Positions 24,796 to 35,982 of a DNA stretch of 64,000 bases are shown in pieces. The notes beneath the pieces are model-generated. The model did not search any database and was not told the origin of the DNA. It saw only the letters and a list, made by a program, of their open reading frames with translations. A program made the translations under genes and the position numbers. Origin of the DNA: Thermotoga maritima MSB8 (GTDB lineage Bacteria; Thermotogota; Thermotogae; Thermotogales; Thermotogaceae). The stretch's first letter is position 1, and every line of letters begins with the position of its first letter. The stretch lies in contig NC_000853.1 in the NCBI RefSeq assembly GCF_000008545.1, positions 1,440,465 to 1,504,464 of the forward strand, read 5' to 3'.

Positions 24796-27469
24796 GATTC
24801 TTCTGCTGCCGAACGAAAGGTTTTCGAATATAGAAGGATACATTTTCTATCCTTCGAGAGATGTTTTGCCTCTCGAAGATGTTGTTTTGTCACCCGAGAT
24901 AAAAGGAAAAAGAATAGAAATCCTGTGGAGGCTTCTAAACGGGGAGAACCTCAAGATAGCCACTACCCTGAAAGCGCTCACCGAAAAGGTGTTCTCACCC
25001 GATTTTCTGAGAGAAAACTCCCTGATGATAGCACGATCCACAAAACTCACGCTGTCCCCAGAAAAACTCGTCGAAATGGGATATGAACTTGTTTTCACTG
25101 TTCAGAACGTGGGAGAATTTGCCATTCGCGGAGATATAATCGACATTTACTCTCCAGGGAACGACTTTCCCGTGAGGATAGAACTGTTTGGAGACGAAAT
25201 TGAAGAAATTCGTTTCTTCAAGGTAGACACCCAGCGTTCATTCCAAGGTGTTGATAAGACTCTGATACTTCCTTTTGTTGATTTCTACGGTGAAAGCACC
25301 TTGCTTGATTTCTTAAAGACAGATGCTCGCTTCATCTGTGAAGATCTTCAAAAGGTTCTGGATGAGTACAGAAAGTTCAGAAAAGAAATGAGGGACCTTT
25401 TGAAGGAACGCTACAACGACTTCTTCGATGAAAGAGTAGTCGAAGTGATACTCAAAAACGTTGAGAAGGGTTCTGCACCGCTATCAACACGTGTTGAGAA
25501 AAAAGAATCGCTGCCCATTCTGGATGTCGATGAGATCGAAGAGGGTGGGCTCGTAGTTCACAGAGAGCACGGAATAGCCATTTTCGAGGGGATTGTTCGT
25601 CTCAAGGGAGTTCTCGGAGAGAGGGATTATTTGAAGTTGAAATATGAAGACGCAATTTTGTACGTTCCCATCGAGAAGATCGACAGAGTTCATAAATATA
25701 TAGGTGATCCTTCGCAGGTTAAACTCGACCGGATGAACCGCGGAAAATGGAAACAAACACTGAAGAAAGTGAGAGAAGACATCGAGAAAAAGATCAAAGA
25801 ACTCGTTGAACTTTACATGAAAAGACAGGAGGCCCAGGGTCTTTCTCTTCCAGGTGACCCAGAACTGGAAGAAAAATTCGCGGAATCTTTTCCATACATT
25901 GAAACTCCTGATCAGCAGCAGAGTATAGAAGAAGTACTAAGCGATCTTGCCTCTGAAAAACCAATGGACAGGCTCCTGTGTGGAGACGCGGGTGTTGGAA
26001 AAACAGAAGTAGCTCTGCGAGCTGCGTTTCGTGCAGTCGCATCTGGTAAGCAGGTAGCGGTGCTCGTCCCAACCACCGTTCTGGCAAGACAACACTACGA
26101 GAACTTCAAAGAGAGAATGGAACCGTTCGGTGTAAAAGTGGAACTCCTGGACAGTTCAAGAACAGCGAGAGAAAAGAAGGAGATCATCGAAAAGCTGAAG
26201 AAGGGAGAAATAGACATCATCATAGGTACACACTCTCTGCTGAACGAACGGATCGAATTCTCCGATCTTGGTCTTGTCATCATCGACGAAGAACAAAAGT
26301 TTGGAGTTGAGCAAAAAGAAAGATTCAAGAAACTGAGACTCTCGGTGAACGTGCTAACCCTGAGTGCTACACCTATTCCACGCACCCTCCACATGGCCCT
26401 CTCTGGAATGAAAGATTTTTCTGTGATAAATTCTCCTCCCCCTGGAAGAAAACCAGTATACGTTTATGTCGCAGAGTACAGCGATGATCTCGTCAAGGGA
26501 GCGGTGATCAGGGAGATAAACAGGGGAGGTCAGGTGATCTACGTTCACAACCGCGTGGAAGAACTACCGGAGGTTTTCGAAAAACTGAAAAGGATGTTTC
26601 CGGAGTTGGAAATAGCGGTTGCCCACGGAAAGATGTCCAGAAAAACCATGGAGAGAATTGTCCACGAGTTCTACCGCGGGAACATCGATGTTCTTCTGTG
26701 TACCACAATTATCGAGAATGGTGTTGATATACCGAATGCAAACACACTCATAGTGGATGACGCACAGAGATACGGCCTTTCACAGCTCTATCAGCTCAGA
26801 GGAAGGGTGGGTAGAAGCGACCGAAGGGCCTTTGCGTACTTCCTGTACCCGAAGGGTACTCCAAGAAGCGCTCTTGAAAGACTGAAGGTGCTTAAATCCT
26901 ACACAGGCTTTGGAAGCGGTCTTCAAATAGCACTGAAAGATATGGAACTGAGAGGTGTGGGAGATGTCCTCGGTTTGGAACAACATGGAAACGTTGTGTC
27001 CGTCGGTTTGAAACTGTACAACGAAATCTTGAAAGAGACCATCACGAGATTCAAAGAAAGACGAATCGAAAAGAAACACTCTGTGAACGTTGAAATAGAA
27101 AATCCTCCGGGCAGATTTTTCATACCGGAAGATTACGTGCAAAATCCTGTGGAGAGGTTGAGACTTTACAGAAGACTCGCCTCCTCTCTTGATGAGGAAG
27201 ATCTCGAGGAAATACTGGAGGAGATGAAGGATAGATTCGGAGAACCACCCGAAGAAGTGAAATTACTCGTTGATTACTTCAGATTGAGAGTCAGGGCCTC
27301 GAAGCTGGGAATAAAGAAGATCAGGTTCGATCACTCGATGGTGGAAATCTTTCCAAGCAGGAACTCGCCGTTTTTGAATCACCCGAGATACGATCGACGG
27401 TCAGGGAGTGTTGTTCTCTACACCAGGAAGGATCCGGTGGAGTTTCTCATGGATATGTTGAAAAAATGA
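24788..27469 (+). CDS. mfd: Transcription-repair coupling factor
   Basis: An 893-residue SF2 translocase that removes stalled RNA polymerase and recruits UvrA. Present are the RNAP-interacting CarD-like domain (LVVHREHGIAIFEGIV, about 250-310), Walker A LCGDAGVGKTEVAL (about 400), the DEEQ box (IIDEEQKFGVEQKE), the TRG region and the C-terminal TRCF domain. At 893 residues it is about 250 shorter than E. coli Mfd. The missing part is in the N-terminal UvrB-homology region, so UvrA recruitment may differ. Confidence 0.95.
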   Translation: MVEILLLPNERFSNIEGYIFYPSRDVLPLEDVVLSPEIKGKRIEILWRLLNGENLKIATTLKALTEKVFSPDFLRENSLMIARSTKLTLSPEKLVEMGYELVFTVQNVGEFAIRGDIIDIYSPGNDFPVRIELFGDEIEEIRFFKVDTQRSFQGVDKTLILPFVDFYGESTLLDFLKTDARFICEDLQKVLDEYRKFRKEMRDLLKERYNDFFDERVVEVILKNVEKGSAPLSTRVEKKESLPILDVDEIEEGGLVVHREHGIAIFEGIVRLKGVLGERDYLKLKYEDAILYVPIEKIDRVHKYIGDPSQVKLDRMNRGKWKQTLKKVREDIEKKIKELVELYMKRQEAQGLSLPGDPELEEKFAESFPYIETPDQQQSIEEVLSDLASEKPMDRLLCGDAGVGKTEVALRAAFRAVASGKQVAVLVPTTVLARQHYENFKERMEPFGVKVELLDSSRTAREKKEIIEKLKKGEIDIIIGTHSLLNERIEFSDLGLVIIDEEQKFGVEQKERFKKLRLSVNVLTLSATPIPRTLHMALSGMKDFSVINSPPPGRKPVYVYVAEYSDDLVKGAVIREINRGGQVIYVHNRVEELPEVFEKLKRMFPELEIAVAHGKMSRKTMERIVHEFYRGNIDVLLCTTIIENGVDIPNANTLIVDDAQRYGLSQLYQLRGRVGRSDRRAFAYFLYPKGTPRSALERLKVLKSYTGFGSGLQIALKDMELRGVGDVLGLEQHGNVVSVGLKLYNEILKETITRFKERRIEKKHSVNVEIENPPGRFFIPEDYVQNPVERLRLYRRLASSLDEEDLEEILEEMKDRFGEPPEEVKLLVDYFRLRVRASKLGIKKIRFDHSMVEIFPSRNSPFLNHPRYDRRSGSVVLYTRKDPVEFLMDMLKK

Positions 27470-27492
27470 AAGGGTGAGCGATGCTCACCCTT
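27470..27492. terminator. Bidirectional terminator between mfd and rpoD
   Basis: AAGGGTGAGC (27470-27479), loop GAT and GCTCACCCTT (27483-27492) form a perfect 10-bp stem. Read leftward it is followed by TTCATTTTTTC, a good T run for rpoD; read rightward by CGTTTTC for mfd. The rpoD stop codon (27485-27487) lies inside the stem. Confidence 0.9.
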
Positions 27493-28708
27493 CGTTTTCA
27501 TCCATCAGAGAGAGCAGTGATTTCAGGTACTTGCTCCTCGATGGATGTCTCAACTTCCGCAGTGCTTTGACCTCTATCTGCCTGATCCTTTCTCTTGTGA
27601 CATTGAAATACTGGCCAACTTCTTCAAGCGTTTTTGGTTTTCCATCGAGCAAGCCGTACCTCATTCTCAGAACCATCGCTTCTCTTGGGCTCAGAGTTTT
27701 CAAGACTTTCTCGAGCTCTTCTCTCATGAGCATCCTCATGGCCTCTTTCTTTGGAGAGGCTATGGAATCGTCAGCCACAAAGTCTTCGATAGAAGAATCC
27801 TCATCTTCACCTATAGGAGATTCCAGGGATATGGTTTCCTTCGCTGCTTCGAGTATTTCCTTTATCTTTTCTGGGGGTTTGCCCATCATCTTTGCGAGTT
27901 CTTCTATGGATGGTTCTTCACCGTGTTTCTGATAGTACTCTCTTCTCAATCTGTTCAATTTGTTTATAGTTTCCACCATGTGGACAGGTATCCTGATGGT
28001 CCTTGCCTGATCCGCTATCGCTCTTGTGATCGCCTGTCTGATCCACCAGGTAGCGTACGTGCTGAATTTGTAACCCTTTCTCCAGTCGAACTTTTCTACC
28101 GCCTTCAGAAGTCCTATGTTTCCTTCCTGTATGAGGTCCTGGAAAGAAAGACCGCGCCCCATGTAACGCTTGGCTATACTGACAACAAGCCTCAGATTCG
28201 ATGTTATGAGTTTCTCTTTGGCCTTCTTATCGCCCATCTGTGCTCGTCTTGCGAGTTCACGTTCCTGAGCAGGTGTGAGTAGAGGAATCTTTCCTATCTC
28301 TTTGAGATACATCTTGATAGAATCCCTTACGTTGCTCGAATCGTGTATCTCAGGAGATTCTTTCTCCAGAAGTTCTTCGAGTTCCTGTTCATCACTGGAA
28401 GCGCTTATTTCCTCTTCCTCAGGTTCATTTTCCACGATGTTTATTCCATGCTTTTCCAGTTCCTCATGTATTCTCTCTATCAAGTTCGTGTCAAACCCTT
28501 CGAAATCTGGCGGGAAGGCCTTGTCTATATCCTCGTACGTTATGTAACCCTTCTTTTTCCCTAAACTTATGAGCTTTTTTATACGCCTCTCTATCTGAGG
28601 AGGAAGTGTTTCCTTCTGTTCCTGTGTCTGCTCCTGCGTCTGCTCCTGGTGCTGTTCCTGAAGAACCTGCTGTTCTTCGTTCATTGTGACCTTTTCCTTC
28701 TTCGCCAT
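27485..28708 (-). CDS. rpoD: Primary sigma factor (sigma-70/SigA)
   Basis: A 407-residue housekeeping sigma factor. Region 1.1 is followed by an acidic linker; regions 2.1-2.4 include [40 protein letters not shown] and the -10 reading helix [19 protein letters not shown]. Region 3 is [11 protein letters not shown]; region 4.2 carries [20 protein letters not shown]. Residues about 15-33 are an unusual Gln/Glu repeat (QEQ units). The ATG at 28708 follows GAGGAGGTGATC. It lies five bases after dnaG, as in the macromolecular-synthesis operon. Confidence 0.96.
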
Positions 28709-28713
28709 ACCGA

Positions 28714-30411
28714 TCACCTCCTCTTTATTTTTCTGAGGAGATCCACTTTCATAGAGAGAAGAAGACGCCTTTCTTCATCGTTTGAAGCTTTCTTTATCAT
28801 ATCATCTATTTCTGCGATACGTCTCTCTATCCGTCGGATTTTCAACTTTTCGGAGAGGTCACCGAGGAATTTCTCGGGATCCTTTGGAGGAGGAATGCTT
28901 TCTATTGTCTCAAAAATCCAGTCTTTCAGCTCTTTTGGGAAGTTTTCTATGACTTTGTTCAAATCTTCTCCCAGTGAGACTCTCTTGAAAAACTCCCTCG
29001 CGTTTTTATCTTCCAGTACCTCTAAGTCCAGTTCCAGAATCTTTTCCCTCAAATCCTCGTAGTTCAAAAACAAATAAGCCAGTCCTCTCCCCTCATCGTA
29101 AACCTTTGACGACTTGGTCTCATGAACAGGCATAGTGTTAGACCTGTCGCTTTCAAAAAAGTTCAAAATCTGGTTTTCTGGTATCTGGAGAGAAGATGAA
29201 ACCTCATTCACGAGATTTTCTATGTGTTTCAAATATCCTTTCCTTCTCATCTTTTGGACCCAACCTTTGAGGAAAGAAAGGTAGGATCTCACACCCGCGG
29301 GGCTGTTCCTGTCAAAGAAGACCTCACCAGCCGTCACCAGAAAATATTCGAACGAACGCGAGTTTTTCAGCATCTTTTTCAATGAACCTTCTCCTTCTTT
29401 CTGAAAGAGTTCATCTGGGTCTTTGTAAGGAGAGGGGGTTGCCACAAGCACGTTGAATTCGTAGTCTAGGAGATCCTCGAGGGATTTGAGAGTGGCTCTG
29501 AAGCCTGCTTTGTCATTATCGAAACACAGTATGACGTTTTTCGAATACGCCGAAAGTTTTAGAATCGCCTCTCTTGAAAGACTCGCCCCAAGAACAGCGA
29601 CCGCCGTTGGTATTCCATCCTTTCTGAATGCGAGCGCGTCGAAGTAGCCTTCGGTGATGACGAAAAAACCAACCTCTTTTGCCACTTTTTTCGCCTCATC
29701 GAAGAGAAAAAGGGTCTTCTTCTTCGAAAAATACCTGGTCTCTGGAGAGTTCAAATACTTCGGTTCTTCGTTGCCGAGAGCACGCCCACCAAAAGCCACA
29801 ATATGACCACTGTCGTTCTTTATTGGAACAACGATTCTTCCTTCGAATCTATCAACGAATCGATCACCCTTTTTCAGCGCGATACCGTATCTGACAAGTT
29901 CTTCCAGTGTTATGTTCATGCCTTCTGCAACTTCTATAGAGATGCTGGATCTCTTGGGGACGTACCCAAAGCCGAACTTTGCTATATCTTCTTCAGAGAA
30001 GCCTCTGCTTTTTAAATAGTCTTTTGCCTCTTTCGATTTCTCCAGCTCTTTGACGTACCTTTTCCACGTTTCTTCGTACAAACGAATGTATTTTCCGTAT
30101 TCAGAAGTCCCTTCTGTTCTGTAGAGAGAAAGATCAATCCCAGCTCTTTTGGCAAGTCTTTCCAGCGCTTCCTGGAAACTGATCCCTTCCATTTCTTGAA
30201 GAAATTTGATGACGTCTCCACTCGCACCGCAGCCGAAACAATGGTATATCTTCAAACCCGGATGAACGTAGAAAGAAGGATTGGTTTCTGAATGAAAGGG
30301 ACAGAGAGCCCTGTAGGAGGAACCTACCCGGGTAAGATTCACGTACTCGGAAATGACCTCTACGATGTCAACCTTTTCTTTTATTTCCTCGATGACCTCT
30401 CGAGGAATCAC
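28714..30411 (-). CDS. dnaG: DNA primase
   Basis: A 565-residue primase making RNA primers for replication. It has the N-terminal CHC2 zinc finger ([29 protein letters not shown]), the catalytic TOPRIM domain ([21 protein letters not shown]), and a C-terminal DnaB-interacting helical domain. I choose GTG at 30411, giving [12 protein letters not shown] with GAGGAG upstream; the TTG at 30432 would add seven non-conserved residues. It precedes rpoD and follows the rpsI terminator. Confidence 0.95.
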
Positions 30412-30440
30412 ATTCTCACTCCTCGTTAACAAACAGAAAA

Positions 30441-30464
30441 AGAGAGGTCCGGGAGAACCGGACC
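30441..30464 (-). terminator. Terminator after rpsI, before dnaG
   Basis: GGTCCGG (30446-30452) and CCGGACC (30458-30464) form a 7-bp GC stem. Read on the minus strand it is followed by TCTCTTTTTCTG. It separates rpsI from dnaG and leaves only about 30 bases before the dnaG start. Confidence 0.8.
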
Positions 30465-30489
30465 CCGCAATTGTCTGCTGCCAGCAAAA

Positions 30490-30894
30490 TCACCTCTTGG
30501 AGAACTGAGGAGCTCTTCTTGCCTTTTTCAAACCGTACTTCTTTCTTTCCACTTCTCTTGGATCCCTTGTGAGCATCTTGTATTTCTTGAGAACAGGTCT
30601 CAGATTCTGGTCGTACTGAAGGAGGGCTCTGGCAATTCCAAGCCTCACGGCACCGGACTGGCCGGACAGACCTCCACCGTTAACCCTTATGACAAGATCG
30701 AATTTGCCAAGTGTGTTGGTTACCTCAAGGGGCTCTATCGCGTGTTTTGTCCATGCAGGATTTTTGAAATAGTCATTCAGACTTTCGTATTCTTTTCCAT
30801 TGACCTTCACTTTTCCTTCTCCCGGTCTCAAATAAACTCTTGCAACAGCAGTCTTTCTTCTTCCCGTTCCGTAGTATCCTACCACTTCGGCCAT
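30490..30894 (-). CDS. rpsI: Ribosomal protein S9
   Basis: A 134-residue S9 of the 30S head. It has the N-terminal [34 protein letters not shown] and the basic tail ending RRAPQFSKR, which reaches the P-site tRNA. It follows rplM by 19 bases, the standard L13-S9 pair, and is followed by a terminator hairpin. Confidence 0.97.
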   Translation of the reverse strand: MAEVVGYYGTGRRKTAVARVYLRPGEGKVKVNGKEYESLNDYFKNPAWTKHAIEPLEVTNTLGKFDLVIRVNGGGLSGQSGAVRLGIARALLQYDQNLRPVLKKYKMLTRDPREVERKKYGLKKARRAPQFSKR

Positions 30895-30913
30895 TCTTCT
30901 CCCTCCTCATTCT

Positions 30914-32152
<1,239 letters not shown>

Positions 32153-32163
<11 letters not shown>

Positions 32164-32437
32164 TGTCGATCACCTCCACTCTGATCTGAGAAGGAAACTT
32201 CTGTTCGAGTTCTTTCAAAGACCTCACCATAGCCGCTAGCACCTTCACTTCGCAGTTTTCGAGTTCTTCAAATTTCACTTTCAGATAACCGGATTCCTTC
32301 TTTATTTTCGCTTTTTTCTCGGCTTTCAGAAAGTTCGCCACATGCTGCGTCAAAAGACTAACTGAAGCGCACAGTGTTTTGTCTGGTGCATGACCCGTTA
32401 CTTCAAAAAAAGAATTAGTCACAGTTACTTTTATCAT
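32153..32437 (-). CDS. prp: Prp-family cysteine protease (YsxB-like)
   Basis: A 94-residue protein encoded between L21 and L27, as in Firmicutes where Prp trims the N-terminal extension of L27. The catalytic pair is visible: His in EVTGHAPD and Cys in [12 protein letters not shown]. Its stop overlaps the rpmA start, and its start overlaps the rplU stop. In this genome L27 has no extension, so the substrate or role is unclear. Confidence 0.88.
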
Positions 32438-32748
32438 AGTTCAATCTTTTCAATTTTGATGGCGGTGTACCACTGTCTGTGACCTTTTTCCACCTTACTG
32501 TTCTTTCTGGGTCTGTACTTCACGGTCTTCACCTTTCTGGCTTTGGCATGTTCCAGAACCTTCCCTACAACCTTAGCTCCTTCAACATAAGGTTTCCCGA
32601 CGAGCACCTCTCCGTCTTTTCTGACGAATACCACTCTGTCGAAGACGATCTCGTCACCTGGGGAGTAATCTTTCTGCTTTTCAGTGTAGAGAATCTTCCC
32701 TTCCTCGACTCTGTACTGCCTGCCAGCTGTTTCCACAATGGCGTACAA
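32434..32748 (-). CDS. rplU: Ribosomal protein L21
   Basis: A 104-residue L21 binding 23S rRNA with L20. Conserved are [18 protein letters not shown] and the C-terminal [19 protein letters not shown] region. I place the start at TTG 32748 behind GGGAGGTG; GTG at 32751 is also possible, while the upstream extension to 32826 runs through the structured leader. First gene of rplU-prp-rpmA-ribU-rplM-rpsI. Confidence 0.94.
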
Positions 32749-32784
32749 CACCTTCACCTCCCAATCACATGGTATACAAGTGCT

Positions 32785-32820
32785 GGGGTACGTACCCTTG
32801 AGGGATTTGAAACGCACCCC
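32785..32820 (-). promoter_or_regulatory. Structured leader before rplU
   Basis: On the minus strand GGGGT (32820-32816) pairs with ACCCC (32789-32785). GT and AC can extend the helix past a two-base loop, and inside it CCCTCAAGGG forms a small hairpin. It lies about 35 bases before the rplU start, where L21 leaders occur in other bacteria. Regulation by L21 is inference only; no promoter is certain, though TAAAAT (about 32843-32838) could be the -10. Confidence 0.4.
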
Positions 32821-32876
32821 ACGCACCAGCGAAGAGTATTTTACTACTCTTTCTTTTCGGATATTTTAAAAAAGAA

Positions 32877-33221
32877 TTACTCTCCGCCTTCCTTAGGTAT
32901 CAAACAGAGAAACTCCACTTCGGAGTCTGTATCGTTCCTGAAGCCGTGTATTTCATTGGGTTCCACGAAGATGTAAAAACCTTCTTCTACCGTCTCCTCG
33001 CCTTGCTCCTTCAAAACTGTGAGCTTTCCCTTCAAAACGAAAATCTCGTGCTCCCATGGATGGGAGTGTCTGTCGATGAGACCGCCAGGTTCCACCGTGA
33101 AAAGTCTCATGACAAAGTTCGGAGCATCTTTCAAGCCTATGAGGACTCTTTTACGAACTCCTCGTACCTTATCGGTTGAAATTTTCTGGGGAGTGACATC
33201 ATATGCTCTCTTTAATATCAT
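32877..33221 (-). CDS. Cupin metalloprotein (TM1459 type)
   Basis: A 114-residue single-domain cupin. Metal ligands are in motif 1 (RHSHPWEHEIFVLKG: three His and neighbouring Glu) and motif 2 (EPNEIHGFRN). T. maritima TM1459 of this type has a known structure with a four-His metal site, and manganese has been reported; its natural role is unknown. Its ATG lies inside the end of the jag gene (23-base overlap), making it the last gene of the rpmH-rnpA-yidD-yidC-jag unit. Confidence 0.92.
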   Translation of the reverse strand: MILKRAYDVTPQKISTDKVRGVRKRVLIGLKDAPNFVMRLFTVEPGGLIDRHSHPWEHEIFVLKGKLTVLKEQGEETVEEGFYIFVEPNEIHGFRNDTDSEVEFLCLIPKEGGE

Positions 33222-33864
33222 GTTTTCTTCTCCCTTCTCGCCTCGTTGCAGAATACTCTATCACAACTCTTCTGTAGGGTTCTACACCGACTGAGTAGCT
33301 TATCACACCTCTGTGTTTTCTCACAAGCTTGTGAACAATTTTCCTCTCAAAAGAAAACATGGGATCCAGTACTACTTTGGTCTTCTCGGAAATAGCCTTT
33401 TTGACAGCCTCTTCCACTATCTTTTCAAGAGATTTCTTCCGCTTTTCCCTGTAATCTCCCATATCCAGAATCACGTTTAACTTCGTATCACTCAATCTGT
33501 TGAGAAAGATCATCGCTATATGCTGAAGTGCACCCATGGTTTTTCCGTGTTTACCTATGAGTCTTCCCGCGTTTTCACTCTCCACGTCAACAAAGAAACT
33601 CCTTCCAGAAGATTTCACAGTTATTTTGACTTCTGGATCTACCACCTGCAAAATCTCAGTCAAAAATTCTTTCAATCTTCTCTCAAAGTAAGCTTTGGTG
33701 ATCTGCACCTCGACAACCGCTTCTTTTGAAAAGAGACCGAATATTCCATGAAATCCTTTTTCCAACACGTTGACCGTGTACTCTCCTTCTCCGAGACCGT
33801 ATTTTTTGACCACTTTTTCAATCGCTTCCTCCACTGTAGGAGCCCTTTCCACAATTTTCTTCAT
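33199..33864 (-). CDS. jag: Jag/KhpB RNA-binding protein
   Basis: A 221-residue protein with an N-terminal Jag domain (APTVEEAIEKVVKKYGLG), a KH domain (GRLIGKHGKTMGALQHI, GxxG-type loop) and a C-terminal R3H domain (FERKIVHKLVRKHRGVISYS). Jag/KhpB binds RNA, works in cell division and envelope control in Gram-positives, and is commonly encoded next to yidC as here. The linker between the Jag and KH domains is short. Confidence 0.93.
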   Translation of the reverse strand: MKKIVERAPTVEEAIEKVVKKYGLGEGEYTVNVLEKGFHGIFGLFSKEAVVEVQITKAYFERRLKEFLTEILQVVDPEVKITVKSSGRSFFVDVESENAGRLIGKHGKTMGALQHIAMIFLNRLSDTKLNVILDMGDYREKRKKSLEKIVEEAVKKAISEKTKVVLDPMFSFERKIVHKLVRKHRGVISYSVGVEPYRRVVIEYSATRREGRRKHDIKESI

Positions 33865-33875
33865 CTAATCCCCCC

Positions 33876-35213
33876 TCATGCCTTTTTCGGAAGACCAAGA
33901 AGTTCTCTCGTTGTGAGACCTTTTATCTTGTAGCGTTTGTAGGTATAGTAAGTCACCGCGAGCTGAATCAGAGTGTTAGTCGCATAGTACAGGAACAGTC
34001 CGCTTGGAAGTCCCACAAACAGGAACGGGAAGATCACCGACATGATGATACCCTGCCAGGCTGTTCTCGCGTCCTGGCTTGTGAGAAGCGTTGTGTAGTA
34101 ACTCGCCACTATGGTGATTACCAGAAACAGCCAGTTGTTGGAAAAACCACCCGCGGAGAGATCTTTCCAGATAAGAAAACTTCCGCTGTAGGCAAATTCT
34201 TCGACGTAGTATCTAATGACCGACCACAGAAGCATGAAGATAGGCAGCTGTATGAGGAGCATGAGACAGCCGCTAGCTGGATTCACTCCCGCTTCTCTGT
34301 AGAGTTTCAGGAGGGCTTCCTGCTGTTTCGTCGGGTCTTTGTACTTCTTCTTAATGGCTTCTATCTGCGGCTGTAACTTCCTCATGTTTATGAGAGATTT
34401 CGTTTGAGCGTGGTAGAGAGGATAGAGTATCAATCTCACAATCAGTGTGAACAGCATGATCGCCCATCCGAAATTCTTTGTGAGATCTTTCAGCCACCAG
34501 AAGAACCAGACCAGACCGTAAAACACAGAATCGTACCACTTGTTGAATCCTGGTATGTTCACAAGGGCCTTTATGAGAACATCGTAATCCTCTGGAAAGG
34601 CTTTCTTTATGAGAGTTCTCTTGTTCGGTCCCATGAAAACGATGAAACGTTTTTGTCCGTTTACCTTCAGAGTACCTTCAAAGAGGAGACCTTCGTCATG
34701 CTTTAAAAGTACAAGCGTACGCGTTTTGGGATTGAAGGATGCAAAGTAATTTTCCAGGTATCTATCCGTGGAGGTATCGACAGATACTCTGGGTACCGTC
34801 ACATCAACGGGTTTTGAGCTTTCTATATCAACAAAGAAGGTGTAATTCTCGTTGTTCTTTATCGTGAAAATCTTTTTCACGTAGCCGTAGTTGTATACGA
34901 TACTTACCTCGTCGGAGAAACCTTCGGATACTTTTCCTACACCAGTTACTATCGGTTCTTCTATCACCGTCAAAGGTGTTCCCTCATCGAGTACATCGAA
35001 GCCATCGTTTCCATAGGTGAAAACGTGCTTTCTTCCATCGACAAGGGTGTAAAAGTCTTTGAGTATGCCCTTTTCCAGATCGAAGTGATACTCCTCAAAC
35101 CTGGTGAGAACAACTATTTCCTTTTCGGAGCGAACAACCTTGATCGGTTCCACAGCAAACAAAAAGATTGGAAGTATGGCGAGCAGTATTGCTACAACTT
35201 TTCTCAAGACCAT
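33876..35213 (-). CDS. yidC: Membrane protein insertase YidC
   Basis: A 445-residue insertase. A signal-anchor helix ([15 protein letters not shown]) is followed by a periplasmic beta domain (about 25-230), then five core helices. The hydrophilic groove Arg lies in the family segment [20 protein letters not shown] region. The domain layout is of Gram-negative type, fitting the outer toga. The ATG at 35213 follows AAGGAGGCG; the longer frame reaches into yidD. TM1461 type. Confidence 0.95.
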
Positions 35214-35449
35214 CGCCTCCTTGGTTTGAATGAAAATTCCTCGGGAACAGGATCGTAACCACCTTTTGATAGGGGATTGCATCGGAGAATACGCCTGAGG
35301 CCCAGGAAGGTCCCCTTCAGGAGCCCATGTTTCTCCAGGGCCTGTATGAAATAGTTCGAACAGGTTGGAGTGAACCTGCAGGTTGGAGGTTTGAGAGGTG
35401 AAATGTATCTCTGATAAAACCTTATAAGCATTATAAGCAGTTTTTTCAT
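35204..35449 (-). CDS. yidD: Membrane protein insertion efficiency factor YidD
   Basis: An 81-residue YidD. Conserved are [33 protein letters not shown] and [17 protein letters not shown], with three cysteines. It helps YidC substrates fold or insert and is normally encoded between rnpA and yidC. It overlaps rnpA by four bases and yidC by ten. Confidence 0.94.
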
Positions 35450-35799
35450 CCTTCTATCCTCTTCAAGAGATTCAAAAGCTTTTCACGTACTGTCCAGAAA
35501 TCCACTCGTTCGAATTCTTCTGACAGTTTCTTTCTGGGAATCACTACTATGTCAAAACCCTTTGGAATTACGCCTTTGTTCCTTCTGAATATCTCCCTCA
35601 CCCATCTTTTCAGTTTGTTTCTTCTGGTCGCCTTTCCGAACTTTCTTTTCACAACTATTCCCAGTCTGGAATAATCAAGCCCGTTTTTCCTGAAAAGAAC
35701 CACAAAGTACTCGTTTTGAAGACTTTTCCCCTCTTTGAATATTAACAGGAAATCTCTCCTGAGCCTCAGGCGTTCTCTGCGGGTGAAACTCTCTGTCAT
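35446..35799 (-). CDS. rnpA: Ribonuclease P protein component
   Basis: A 117-residue RnpA that binds RNase P RNA for 5' tRNA maturation. The RNR-like basic motif [19 protein letters not shown] is intact, as is [16 protein letters not shown]. The ATG overlaps the rpmH stop (ATGA). The RNA subunit gene is not in this window. Confidence 0.95.
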
Positions 35800-35930
35800 A
35801 CAGTCAGTCTCCAGCGTCCTTTCCTTCTCCTGTTCTTGAGAACTCTTCTTCCACCTGGTGTTCTCTTGCGTGCCAGAAATCCGTGTGTTCTCTTTCTCTT
35901 CCTTCTAGAAGGCTGGTACGTTCTTTTCAT
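35796..35930 (-). CDS. rpmH: Ribosomal protein L34
   Basis: A 44-residue, strongly basic protein starting [18 protein letters not shown] and ending [10 protein letters not shown], the standard L34. The ATG at 35930 follows GAGGAGGAGGT. The order rpmH-rnpA-yidD-yidC-jag is the classic cluster that lies near oriC in many bacteria. Confidence 0.97.
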   Translation of the reverse strand: MKRTYQPSRRKRKRTHGFLARKRTPGGRRVLKNRRRKGRWRLTV

Positions 35931-35970
35931 CCTGCCTGACCTCCTCCTCAACAGTGTCTATTCTCTCATT

Positions 35971-35979
35971 AGTATATCA
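35971..35979 (-). promoter_or_regulatory. Extended -10 promoter of the rpmH operon
   Basis: On the minus strand TGATATACT is an extended -10 (TGnTATACT) between the psuG stop and rpmH, about 40 bases before the start. No clear -35. Confidence 0.55.
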
Positions 35980-35982
35980 TAT

